Source: Sacculina carcini (taxonomy: Eukaryota; Arthropoda; Thecostraca; Sacculinidae). From it: a stretch of DNA of 64,000 nt. Below are positions 11,900-22,282 of the stretch, piece after piece. How positions within the stretch are numbered: position 1 is the first letter of the stretch; the number at the start of each line of letters is the position of its first letter. The notes under the pieces are model-generated. The model worked only from the letters and a program-made list of their open reading frames with translations. It was not told where the DNA came from and did no database searches. The stretch covers positions 3,321,948 to 3,385,947 of the forward strand of contig OU696589.1 of assembly GCA_916048095.2 (NCBI GenBank), written 5' to 3'. The translations under genes were made by a program, and so were the position numbers.

Positions 11900-12733
11900 A
11901 TCAAACTGATATGAGACGGTTATAAGCGTAGGTTGCTCGGCACCGAAACTGACGCTTTGTATGCTCCAGTCTGACTCGCGGAAGCTGCAACTCTCCTGAC
12001 GCAGTGGCTCTGGTGCTCCTTGTCGATACGTTGCTTCTGTAGCTGAACAATTGAGCCAGACTGTAGGAAGATGGTGGTTCTCGCAGCGCTCTTACAACAG
12101 CCTTAGTGTCGCGTTGTGTTCTCATGTCACTGAAGGAGGGCCAGCCAGAGTTGCGCAACGCCATGGACACGTGGTCGTATTTCGCAATGCCGTAAACAAC
12201 TCTAGCCGCAAATCACAACAATCGACTCACTCTTTCCGAGTCCTGTTGTCTGAGGCCTCCCCAGATCGGAAGACAATATCGCAGCCTAGAGAAAACGTAG
12301 GAGGCCACCAGGGATTTGACGATCGGCGTGCTGAGCGTTTTTCTCAGTTTGGCGATTGTGACCAGCACAGCGCTGCAGCATCTGACGACGTGTGACACGT
12401 GCGCGCTCCAACTGAGAGTCTCATCAACAATGACGCCCAATACTTTCATTTCGGCGCTTAGAGGCAAGTTCGAGAGCGACGATTGCGTGTCGCAAACCAT
12501 GATTTTCTGTCTTTTTGGCGTTTATCTTTTGACCGTTTGCATTGTACCAGTGTGTAGCAGCTCGAAAACTAATCTCCAACTGACGTTCCGCCTCGTATAT
12601 TCCATTGGTCGAAAGTTGTTCCTGAGGTGAGGTGATGACTAGTTGAATATCGTCGGCGTACGCGAACATTCGACCGTATGGTATGTGGCACATCAGGTCG
12701 TTGACAGCTACCAAGTATAACAGCGGGCCGAGT
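11900..12733 (-). mobile_element. CR1/Jockey-like LINE, 3' fragment of ORF2
   Basis: Minus-strand frames encode reverse transcriptase pieces: GPLLYLVAVNDL, then FAYADDIQLVI (the YADD catalytic site), the thumb motif LGVIVDETLSWSAHV, and the C-terminal LPRVRLEHTKRQFRCRA typical of CR1/L2-type LINEs. These lie in different frames (12424-12714, 12213-12500, 11901-12170), so frameshifts have broken it. It is 5'-truncated and starts directly beside the pogo fragment. Confidence 0.8.
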
Positions 12734-13450
12734 TTGGCCGGGCTTAGGTTTGCTCAGCAGGTTTTTCTCCATTTTTCCCTCCATGCTGCTGAACGACCAG
12801 TGCCCAAAATCCGCAAAATTATTCTCCAAGTAGGTGCGAATGACAGCCATCACCGCATGCGCCTCCTTCGCGGTGGAGGGTGGCACGTCAGTCCCACTGG
12901 CACCATCAGCCGTCCCGTCATCATCGTCGCCGCCATCGACTTCTTTGCCCCTCACTGCGCTGACGATCTCAGAATCACTCAGCTCGCCGTAGCACTCCAC
13001 TTATGCATCAAATGCTACCAACTCTTCAAACTCCGCCATTTTCGCTAAGTCCGGCTCATCGTCATCATCTTCGTCACCGCAACTGTTGCTGCGCTCTGTG
13101 GGCGTTAACCTCGACTTGAGGAAGCAGTTCTCCACTGTGCTGGGCTTCACTAAGAAGAGCGCGTGCTTCAGCATGTGCATTGCCCGCACAATCTGGTGGC
13201 GCGCATCTGGTGGAACCACATAAGCACGGCCTCATCCACCTCTGCAAGATTGCTCGATATCTTGCGCTTCCAACTCATATTGCTGCTGGTCACCGCAATG
13301 TCTCGAATTTCTTTCTCTTTCGTCCTGATTTTTATTGTTCCCCGATCGCAGCCGAGGTCCTTTGCAATGGTCGTTTGTTTCTAGCCAGTCTTGAGCTGGT
13401 CCAAGATCTACAACTTATCCTGCAGCTTGAACTAAATACGCTTTCCCATC
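12734..13450 (-). mobile_element. pogo/Tigger-type transposase remnant, internally deleted
   Basis: At the right is a CENP-B-like helix-turn-helix (TTIAKDLGCDRGTIKIRTK), interrupted by stop codons. It is followed by the C-terminal VKPSTVENCFLKSRL motif found after the DDE domain in Tigger transposases, and by an acidic tail. The DDE catalytic core that should sit between them is missing. The order on the minus strand is N-terminal piece then C-terminal piece. The terminal repeats were not resolved. Confidence 0.7.
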
Positions 13451-13639
13451 ACTGCTGCCACAATCACTACGCTCAAAGAATGACTATGATTTTGACTAAA
13501 TGGGCAAACACACAAGAAACATGGACTGACCACAAGGGTATGACAATCACCGATGTCATTTGTATAGAAAAATGGCATAATGGACCACAAAATTATGACA
13601 TTAACCGAACTATGACATATTTTGTGTGTATGTGCACGA

Positions 13640-13880
13640 TGGACAGTGTGGTTCTTGCAATAGTTGCACGTGCGTTGTTGTATGAGAAGTGTGAAATGTG
13701 TAGGGAGAGTGAGCGAGCGTGTCAGCTCGTTGTTGATTGGCTGCTGTATGTTGCAATGTGTGCACGTTGCCTGGTATTATGTGGCATGCGGAGAGTTGTG
13801 TTATGAGCGTGCTTGCAGGTGGGGAGGTCTTGTAGGCGCGCGTTGGCCAGCGATGTCCCACGCATCGGTCTTTTAATACA
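13640..13880 (+). repeat. GC/GT-rich repeat G, copy 1
   Basis: It shares an ordered set of words with 48330-48600, such as TTGATTGG and TCTTGTAGGCGCGCGT, which suggests a dispersed repeat of unknown class. No supported coding function. Confidence 0.4.
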
Positions 13881-15556
13881 TATTGTTTTTGTTTTCTTAA
13901 AAGTGTGTTTTATGATTTGACACTGCTATTCGCTATTTTTCATTTCGAATGCAAAAACCAGTTGCCAACGCATCTACCAAAATTCCGCGCGGTTCATTTA
14001 ATAATTTCTCATTCACTAATTTTGAATATTGCTGTGTATTGCGTGTCCACTGGCACTCCATCAGCTACTCTGTCAATATGGAGTCAGATAACTGGAATAT
14101 TCACCAATTCACGTTGACCGTATAGGACTCCAGCAAACTTTGTTTTACTTTACATCCTTCGGTGACTTTTTCGGGTACGGTGCTGTCACCGAAATGCAAA
14201 TTTCCACTTTGCTTTTGGTTGGAAATTCAATTATTTCTTCTATTATGGACTCTGAGGTTGCATATGGTGCATATTGTGTTTCATTTTGGCATTAAATTGA
14301 GCGCGCAGACGCTTACCCCATCTCTAGCCCAGGAGCTTCGTGGGAAGATACCAGATGTATGTGCAATCATTTGTGTAGACATCATTCGACTGCATTTCCG
14401 CTCGTGTGTTTTGTGCACTGACACCTCTGTTGATTTATTCCTCGACACGCCACTGCGCGTCAGCTTTTGTTTATTGGTTCAATTTGATTGCAGTGCCGAA
14501 TGGAAATGCTTACCTCTATGACAATTCAATTTAACCTACTCAACAATGGCCTAGTCGCTGTGTTGTTGATAGTTCCTACGAAAAATTGTCAAATTGAAAT
14601 TTGTTGTAAAATAACAAAAAACGTCGTTTGGACAAGGTGTTGTTTTACAAAACGATGATTGAATTAATGTATTTGATATATCTTTTTTTGCAAGATTAAA
14701 ATGATTAATGATGAAATTATCTGTATCGACACATTATATACCAGTACAATTCTAGGCATTTTCCTATTAATTGGACCTATCTTTTTCTAGACACAACTTT
14801 AGTGGTGGTAGCTTCGCTGTCTTGTCTATGAACTTCTTCACTCGTGTTCTCCTTCATACTCACTCGAGCGAGCAATCTTCCAGTCGCCGTCCTGTATCTC
14901 TTGTTTGTCCTCCTGCTCTTCATGAGTCAAATTGGTCGGCCAAGTCATTCTACTTCTCTGCTCCCAGTTGTTCTGAAGCAAGAATCTCATTCTCTTCGAC
15001 TGAAGCAAGTGTTTGGACCCCCTCTCCCCAATACGTCTCAAACGATGAGTGCTAGAATTATATCGATTAATATCTATCCATTACGAACGTAATGTACGCA
15101 TCTGTACGTATCTGTACTGACATCGAATAATTTATGTTTATATATTTATTTTTGCAAGGTTTGTCATATAAACAAGCTAGTAACCAAGAGGATTAATTCT
15201 GTAGAAGCAATCAGCAATAAAACTGTTTTGAGCCACTTCTGGTTATTTCAAATTGCCTACGTACTTTGCCGAAGTGGATAGATCAATCATTGTATGTGCA
15301 TTCAGGTTAGGATGCATTCAATCACATTTTAAATTGCTCAGCGCTCAAAAATTATGTCAAGCCAAGTAGAAAGCTGTTACACTGATATGTCTATAATGAC
15401 CACAAGCGAGGGATATGATTTTGTTTGTGAGTTTGGTGACCGTGGTGAGTTTGTCAATTTGTACAAGAAAACGAGCCTGATGAGGGATGCCTGAACACAA
15501 GAGCAATACTCCACCAATAGAAAGTGACGTGCGATTTTCGTACGGCCACTCTCGTA
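13881..15556. other. Non-coding stretch, nothing recognised
   Basis: AT-rich. An open frame on either strand around 14780-15055 has no recognisable domain and no clear splice context, so I do not call a gene. Confidence 0.4.
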
Positions 15557-16348
15557 TTATTCCGCATCACTTAACACTGCACCGACCGCCTCGTGGTAGG
15601 TTGGTGGGGGAAACGGGTCTTCTTCCGAGTAGCTGGGTGCTCTGGCCATGCTGTTCTGGTAGGACGGCGGTGGTGCATGGTGGAAGATCATGCCATCCGG
15701 CAGTTGCTCCTGTGACTCCTCTGCACGCATATTGAGGGCGATTCGATCGATCAACATTTCCCAGACTGTCGGCCCATCTCCGAAGATCCAGCTGCTCACA
15801 TCACACCCACACACATACACACACAGACACACAAACACACATACACACACACACACACACATGCTGACATGCTTCTTTGTGTGCTGTGGTCTTATATCAG
15901 TGGCTTACAACATGTAGTACGCGAGGTCCTTCCAGGTGGTACGCGAACACTTTCGGGATGAAGAACAATGGCACCAGGGCATGATTTCCGATGTTTTGAG
16001 AGCAAAGTCATGTCCCGCATTCACCAGCTAGTGGAGAAGATACAGTCCTCGCATTGACTTGTTTTTTCTCAATTGATTTGTGTCTTCTACTTGTACACTT
16101 ATGTAAATATATTAATATCTGATCTAAACGAATTTTCTCTCCAACCAAGTGGTACGCAGCGACTGTACGGCATCTCTAAGTGGTTCTCGATCAAAAGAAT
16201 AGGGAAACACTGTTTTGTAGGCTAATTTCAATCGCACGGTTCGGCTGCTTTGCATCAATTGGAGAGTGGTGAACTTGTGGGAGGAAAGCAACTCGTGGTC
16301 AACGGATACTTACAATTTTAACAGGTGCCACAGGATCAAGGTGGCTGT
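15557..16348 (-). CDS. Last two exons of an unidentified PPxY-containing protein
   Basis: The terminal exon runs from about 15794 to the stop at 15557. It encodes a tail with two PPxY-type motifs, PPPSYQ and PPPTYHEAV, which are known ligands for WW domains such as those of NEDD4-family ubiquitin ligases. A 35-nt exon at 16314-16348 is bounded by TTTTCAG and GTAAGT. In one frame it reads TATLILWHLLK, compatible in phase with the last exon. The last acceptor sits at the end of a long GT array. Earlier exons were not found; repeats fill the region upstream. PPxY tails of this type are common on small membrane proteins, but I cannot name the gene. An hAT-like MITE lies in the intron. Confidence 0.5.
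15898..16212. mobile_element. hAT-like MITE in intron
   Basis: It starts CAGTGGCTTACAA, contains the GTGGTACGCG-type words typical of non-autonomous hAT elements, and ends GGGAAACACTG. The 8-bp flanks do not match clearly, so the boundaries are provisional. Confidence 0.5.
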
Positions 16349-17474
16349 CTGAAAAAAATACAATAGGGAGACACATATAGATTTGATTACGTAAATTACT
16401 TGCATGTATTACAAATGCATAATTATCATCATTTACAGCTATGCTTGCGTGGTGATAGCTTTTAAAAAATACACGACTACTTTATTTACACTAAGAATTA
16501 CGTTCTAGTATTGTGTATATAATCGAGGCATTTAAATACGATGATAAAATTTAAATTATGTTGGTAGATAAATTTTTAATATTGTATATATTGTCTGAAA
16601 ATATCATATTTATATAGCAGGGCTGTTTGGTTTTACTGAGGTGAAGCATTTCCGGTTACAATTTAACGTATTCAATGTTGCCGAAATTATACATATTAAA
16701 AAGTGAATGAATTTGTTAAATAAAACCCTACTAAGCTTTAATTGAATTAGACATTTATCTGATTCTAAATTGAAATGTTTTATTTCGGTTTTATTTCACT
16801 CACCAAACCCATCAGCACTTTTAACGTGAGCTCCTTCCAAGCCATTTCGCATGTAAAAGCGAACAATACAACTCCAGTTGTGTAATCGCTGAATTTTCTC
16901 TACGTCAGCGCCACCTGTGTGGCGACGGAAGTAATTACTAGCAATTACATTTACAATGGGGGCTTGGAGCGGCTGAGCCCCCTCCCCCATTTCCAAATGT
17001 TTCTGGCCTCATGTTTGGCCAACCCCCGATTCTTCTTCCATAGTTCCTCCCCTGTCTCCAGCCTCCGACCGTAGAAGTACTAGCGCCGCCACTTCACCAA
17101 ATTGTCACCGATAATTGAAAATGTTGACGATGTGGCTTCCAATTTGTTCCTAGAAAGTGCTGAAAAATAGCACGTAGAGCTTGAGCAATACTTCATGGTA
17201 AATTTGTTCGTTTGTCAACATTTACCTCGTTAAAATTAGGTGTGCATATGTGAAAAATTTCCCAAGAGAAGAATAAAAAACTTCAAATTATTGTTTTAAA
17301 AAAAGTTCCATGAAACATCAAGTAGAATATAAATGCAACAATATATTTTATTATAACACTAAAGATACTTTATAAATTTACAAAATAATAAATTCCTGCC
17401 GAATATATATTATAAAAATATAGACACTAAATTCTATAAGAATGTAATAAAATTTGAGTAACTATAATTGATTC
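16349..17474. other. Non-coding stretch
   Basis: AT-rich. 16905-17095 has G/C runs and a GCGCCGCCACT end resembling the hAT MITEs above, but I could not pair two ends. No gene seen. Confidence 0.35.
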
Positions 17475-17713
17475 TTCCATTTGAGGTGAATCTTTTTAGA
17501 CTACTGTCGCCTCATTGGAAAGTCTCCGTCTGACTTGTTTTGAAATTCAAATATATTTTAGATCGGTGTGTGTATTTGATTGCGAGTACAATATTTTTTC
17601 TCATCCAGCTAGCGACCGAAACTGAAAATGAAACATTCCGTTGTCAAGGTGAAATGTGTCTCATTTTTTACGATTGGAATCCACGAGAGAAACTTCAAAA
17701 TACATTGATATTC

Positions 17714-18014
17714 CAGTGGCGACGCCAAAGGGGTTGTTGGGGGGGGGGCCTAAAAATATCTTCCCAACTAAGCCCCCCCCCCAAAAAAAAATAATCATAA
17801 TCATGGACTTTAAATTTTCTTACCACTGTAAATGATGCCCTGTAATTATGGTTCAAGTTCGAGGACTGAATCAGTGTGCCCCAGTCCCTTATTATAATAT
17901 TATGTAGTCAGCGTTCGAGTGTAGCTTTTCATGCTTCGCCAAGCCCCCTCAACTTTTTCCTTAGCCCCCCACCCCTTTTCAGTCCCCCATCGGAAAATCC
18001 CGGCGTCGCCACTG
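17714..18014. mobile_element. hAT-type MITE, 301 bp, perfect 8-bp target duplication
   Basis: The termini are CAGTGGCGACGCCA and its near complement, flanked on both sides by TGATATTC. The same insertion with the same duplication is present at 53254-53546, so it predates the segmental duplication. Confidence 0.9.
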
Positions 18015-18345
18015 TGATATTCTATCAATCGACATGAAAAAACAGGATTTGAAATAATAAAATGCAGAATCAATTCTCTGCGCACGTTCAGATCAAACAA
18101 AAACCCATGCATAAATCACAAACAAGCGAAGATTCAACGTCAACATGGAAAAAACACTTTCACGGAATGTAACCAGCACGCCTGTTGTGCGCTCAAATTC
18201 GTTGTCTAAATTTATCACATCGTTCATTTTTTTCCAGTGAAGACAACAGACAAACACGCACTCACACATACATACACAAATCTTCACGAGCGGGAGAGAT
18301 TTTTATCGCAAGAATTGAAATGGAATGTGGGTGCGCCGGTGTGTG

Positions 18346-18353
18346 TATATAAA
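18346..18353 (+). promoter_or_regulatory. TATA box of peptide gene A
   Basis: TATATAAA lies 80 bases before the start codon. It is conserved at 52917-52924 in the inverted copy. Confidence 0.65.
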
Positions 18354-18432
18354 TTCGGGACGATAAGAACACAACAGCCACACATCAGCTAGAAAACGTC
18401 GTGCAATTTCACTGCAGCCGAGCCATTCTGTC

Positions 18433-19259
18433 ATGACAACCAAAATTGTTTTGTCCCTATGTCTGCTTCTACTGGCCTTTGTAGGCAGCACTGTGAGTAT
18501 TTTATTGGTATATTTTATTTGGATATATTGCAGAATTTTGCTGACACCGAACATGTGACCATTTTCAGCGGTGCATTGATGTCGCGTCATGTTTACAAAT
18601 GATTTGATTGAATTTTGATTTGATAGGTTTGATTTCTGTTAATTTAATAAGAAGTATATTTCCTTAATTTTATTTTGTTTAAGTCATCATTTTTGTCTTT
18701 TGCATATGCGAGAATTTGCTTCTTTGTGTGTCTTGCTCGTTTGTGCATTTTAGTGTTGAAAAATGGCTCAGTTGGTCAATTGTATGAGACACTCAACTAT
18801 TTTCGGGCTATTCAATTACAACACACATACCTCAATGAAAAGTATATTGCTTAATTTATAATTTATATTGTTATAATGAAAGTATAATTTTTCACATATT
18901 TATAATTTTTGACATTTTTGTGTATTGTTATGTTTGCTATGCTGATTTTGATTATTATGTACCCAATGAATTGAACTCAGCAGAATTTTCGAGGGGTATA
19001 ATTGCATATTCATACCCCCAGCCAATTTGTCGGGGGGCATATTTACCCCCATACCCCAGGATTTACGCTCATTGTTTGATTATATATTGAATTCACTTTG
19101 TTGTTGTTGTTGATCAAAAATTACATGTTTAATCTGTAATTATTATATTTTTCGTCAAATATTATCAGACGGCGGTATCATGCGGTCCTGGAAATGCACG
19201 GTGCGAAATTGTGCTCATCGAAAATTTCGAGTTGGGCTCTAGAACAACACTGTGCGTGA

Positions 19260-19346
<87 letters not shown>

Positions 19347-19524
19347 AGCACACACACACATATATACATACATGTACACACATACACAAAAAAACACACA
19401 TACAGGCACACACATATACACACAGACCTATACATACACACATACACACAGGCATACACACAAACATACACACACAACACACATACAGGCATACACACAC
19501 AGGCGCACACACACGTACAGGCAT

Positions 19525-19555
<31 letters not shown>

Positions 19556-20030
19556 GGCATACACACACATACACCTACACACACGTACACATACACACAC
19601 TTACACATACACACATACACACACACACAGGCATACATTACTAATAGCCAACGAATCGTGTTTTGTGGATAAATTTGAAATTTAGTGGAGATGAATATTA
19701 TCAGAAATACTGAAGATTTAATTCCAACAAAGCGAAAATATTGCTATTTCTTAATTGCACTATTTTATTACATATCTATTATATAACTTTGCCATAGGAA
19801 ATATATTTTGGCCAGCATTAGAATTAATTGACAATTAATTGATGACAGCCCATTGAAATTTGATTAATGTGCAGCTCACTCATAAGTGGAAGATGTGTAT
19901 CTAATATTCAATTAATTGATGTGCAATCAATTACCAACTAACTAAATGCGCAATTAATCGAAAATTACTTAATGTGAAATTAATTTAAAATTAATAGTTG
20001 CTGAGGCACGCATTACTGGGCCTGCCACAA

Positions 20031-20068
<38 letters not shown>

Positions 20069-20198
20069 GTTGTTGACGATAGCACTCATATTGATTGTTG
20101 ACAGGTGTCAGTGTAGATATCCACTCACATGTCAACTTGCCGAGACGATCGTACAGGGAGGACAGACCAAGTTCATCAAGCGTTGCAAGCGATACTAA
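18433..20198 (+). CDS. Secreted six-cysteine peptide A, three exons
   Basis: Exons are 18433-18492, 19169-19251 and 20105-20198, giving a 78-residue precursor. Exon 1 encodes exactly a signal peptide (MTTKIVLSLCLLLLAFVGST). The mature part has the pattern C-X6-C-X16-C-X-C-X5-C-X17-C and ends KRCKRY, very basic. An alternative pair of splice sites (exon 2 ending at 19255, exon 3 starting at 20112) would shorten it by one residue and keep six cysteines. The gene has its own TATA box. Intron 2 holds long CA/TA arrays. I do not recognise the family. Size, signal exon and cysteine density fit antimicrobial peptides, toxins or small signalling peptides. The inverted paralogue at 49228-52837 supports it being a real gene. 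Confidence 0.75.
19261..19640. repeat. Compound (CA)n/(TA)n microsatellite in peptide A intron 2
   Basis: CA units, then a pure TA run of about 55 bases, then a long interrupted CA array. Its counterpart at 49800-50180 and 51861-51965 has been split by Penelope-like fragments. Confidence 0.95.
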
Positions 20199-20510
20199 TA
20201 TATATATACACATACATACACACACAAGTGTATGTGCGTGTGTATGAGTGATGTATGCATGCTTTGAGCAAGGGAAAATATATTTGAAATGTCCGTTGGA
20301 CAGTGCATATGCGATGTGGTCTTGTTTGTGCTGTTGTTTTCAAGCCGTGTGCTTCGTGCAAATCATGCGAAGCTATCTAAAATGAAACAAATCAGATTTG
20401 TTCTTTGTCAGTGAGGAAGAGATATTTCGTGAAAAGGCTTATATGAACTTGTTAGCTATTAACATGGAAAATTAAACAATTAATACGAAACAAGAATAGT
20501 CTAATATGGT

Positions 20511-20639
20511 GCACATTCACAAAACATCTACCTATGTAAATATAATTTCTAGTTGTGCTTCAAGTTCGATTTAGCTAATGTCAGATGCTTGTGGCGCACT
20601 TAAGGCGAGCATTTGAATTTAAAATTCATTTGTTCAGTT
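20511..20639. other. Short non-coding junction between peptide repeat and LINE-1
   Basis: Unique sequence after the inverted duplication ends. The LINE 5' end is probably near 20640 but cannot be fixed. Confidence 0.4.
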
Positions 20640-20796
20640 CCGGTGCTGGCGTGCTCGTGTTGACATTGGACTGACCAGACTTATCTTTTTCCTTACTTGG
20701 TGAGATCGTTCCTTGTCTATTTGTATCGTTTTTTCTCTTTGTCCCTTTTTTGGCTTATTTTGTTCTTGAAGAGTCGGGGACTCGCATGGTCGGGGG

Positions 20797-21894
20797 ATGA
20801 CCCGACCAGGCGAGACGGAGGCACCAGGTCTCCCTGGGACCTGGAAGGTGCGCAAGAGGCGTCGAGGGAGGAAACTTAGTTCTACGGAGCATCACTCTGA
20901 TGATTCCTGTCGGAGTGATTGCTCCAATGGTAATGACTTGGCATCGAAATCGGATATGAAGGCGGCTAATTCAAAAGGGAAGATGACCACTGAAAACGGA
21001 AATGGAAACGCTGTACCCAAGGAACGTGAGTCTAAAACATCATACGTAGACCCAAACGGCTCTTACGTAGTGATCCGTTCCACCAATGACAATTTTTCGT
21101 TTAAGCGCATTGGTCCTTTTTGGCCATGTGCTCAACTGGATTGCTATTTTGGCAAGGTTAAATTTGAATGTCAGACGCCGTTCGATGGGTCTTTCATTGT
21201 GAGGACCAAAAACGAGAAGGAAACTCCTAGGCTGTTGAAATTGAACGAGTTCTGCCAGCATCCAGTAAGTGTCACCACTGACAACATCCGCAACACATCG
21301 AAGGGAGTGATTTTCGCTCCTGAGTTGCGTGATGTCGCTGAAGATGTTATCTGTGAAGGGCTAAGTTCTGATGGAGTGAGCAGCGTGCGTCGCGTGATAT
21401 CATTCCGCGACGGTCAGCGCAGACCCACGCCGCTGCTCATTCTCACTTTCAACACTGCCACCAGACCAACAGAACCATTCGCAGGCAATATAAGATACGA
21501 CGTCCGAGTTTTTATCCAAAATCCGCTCAGGTGCTTCAAATGCCAGCGGTATGGTCACAGATCCCGCAACTGTCGCGGTGAGGCTTTGTGTGCACGGTGC
21601 GGCGAATGCGAACACGGTGATCAGCCGTGTACCGCTGTAGCCGTGTACCGCCGCTGTAGCCGTGTACAGCCGTGTACCGCCGTAGCCGTTCACTGTGTGA
21701 ACTGTCGCAGCACAGAACACTCCGCCGGACATAGTGACTGCCCAGTGTGGCAAAGGGAAAAAAAGATTTGTGCTATCCAGGCCAACCAGGGAATTTTTTT
21801 ATTGAGGCGAGAAAAATGTACGAGAGGTAGTGTCCACAGACACAGCTGTCCTACGCAGTTGCGACCAGGACACCGGTCGAACGCGTCTCAGTGA
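20797..21894 (+). CDS. LINE ORF1 protein with zinc knuckles
   Basis: The open frame of 365 aa starts at ATG 20797. The C-terminal half has nucleic-acid-binding knuckles CFKCQRYGHRSRNC and CARCGECEHGDQPC, and a third CVNCRSTEHSAGHSDC. Between the second and third lies a short tandem duplication (around 21625-21690, repeats of GCCGTGTACCGC-like units) that lengthens the linker. The frame ends at 21894, after a likely shift near 21780. Confidence 0.8.
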   Translation: MTRPGETEAPGLPGTWKVRKRRRGRKLSSTEHHSDDSCRSDCSNGNDLASKSDMKAANSKGKMTTENGNGNAVPKERESKTSYVDPNGSYVVIRSTNDNFSFKRIGPFWPCAQLDCYFGKVKFECQTPFDGSFIVRTKNEKETPRLLKLNEFCQHPVSVTTDNIRNTSKGVIFAPELRDVAEDVICEGLSSDGVSSVRRVISFRDGQRRPTPLLILTFNTATRPTEPFAGNIRYDVRVFIQNPLRCFKCQRYGHRSRNCRGEALCARCGECEHGDQPCTAVAVYRRCSRVQPCTAVAVHCVNCRSTEHSAGHSDCPVWQREKKICAIQANQGIFLLRREKCTRGSVHRHSCPTQLRPGHRSNASQ

Positions 21895-22282
21895 GTGTGC
21901 AGACTGATCTCATTCCTCAGCTGCCGCCACTGATGAAAGCCCAGCGAATGCAAACATCGACAACAAAACAATGCCAAACCCAATCCATTGCAGCAGCACA
22001 AACACCACCAGTCCTTAAAAAGTCCAGTGCCAACACCAACAATATCAGTGTGACCAAACCATCCATAAGTACCGCTACTTGTGTCCAAGACCACAGTTAC
22101 AGTGGTCAGAAAAAAGCGGCGGCAAAGCGCACGTCGCGCAGACGGTACAAGTCGGCAGCCCCCGACATCGACATCGTCGATGTGCCTCCTGATGACCCGG
22201 GGAGCACCGACATCGTCGATGCGCCCGCGGATGACCGGGGGAGTATCGTATCATAGTTTTTAATTTTTTAGCATATCTAAAA

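Larger units (their letters stand above)
17475..20510 (+). repeat. Left arm of inverted segmental duplication (peptide gene A)
   Basis: The segment matches 48925-53784 in reverse complement, including the flanking DNA, an hAT MITE, the promoter, all three exons, both introns and about 300 bp of 3' flank. The alignment ends near CCATTTGAGGTGAATC on the left and AATAGTCTAATATGG on the right. Confidence 0.92.

Noticed and set aside
14771-15092. Small serine-rich gene
   Set aside because: Overlapping open frames on both strands, no domain, no splice signals in fitting places.
19165-19672. Long cysteine/valine- or histidine/threonine-rich open frames over CA/GT arrays (also at 1466-1918, 49759-50220 and elsewhere)
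   Set aside because: They are translations of microsatellites with no domain, splice context or independent start region.
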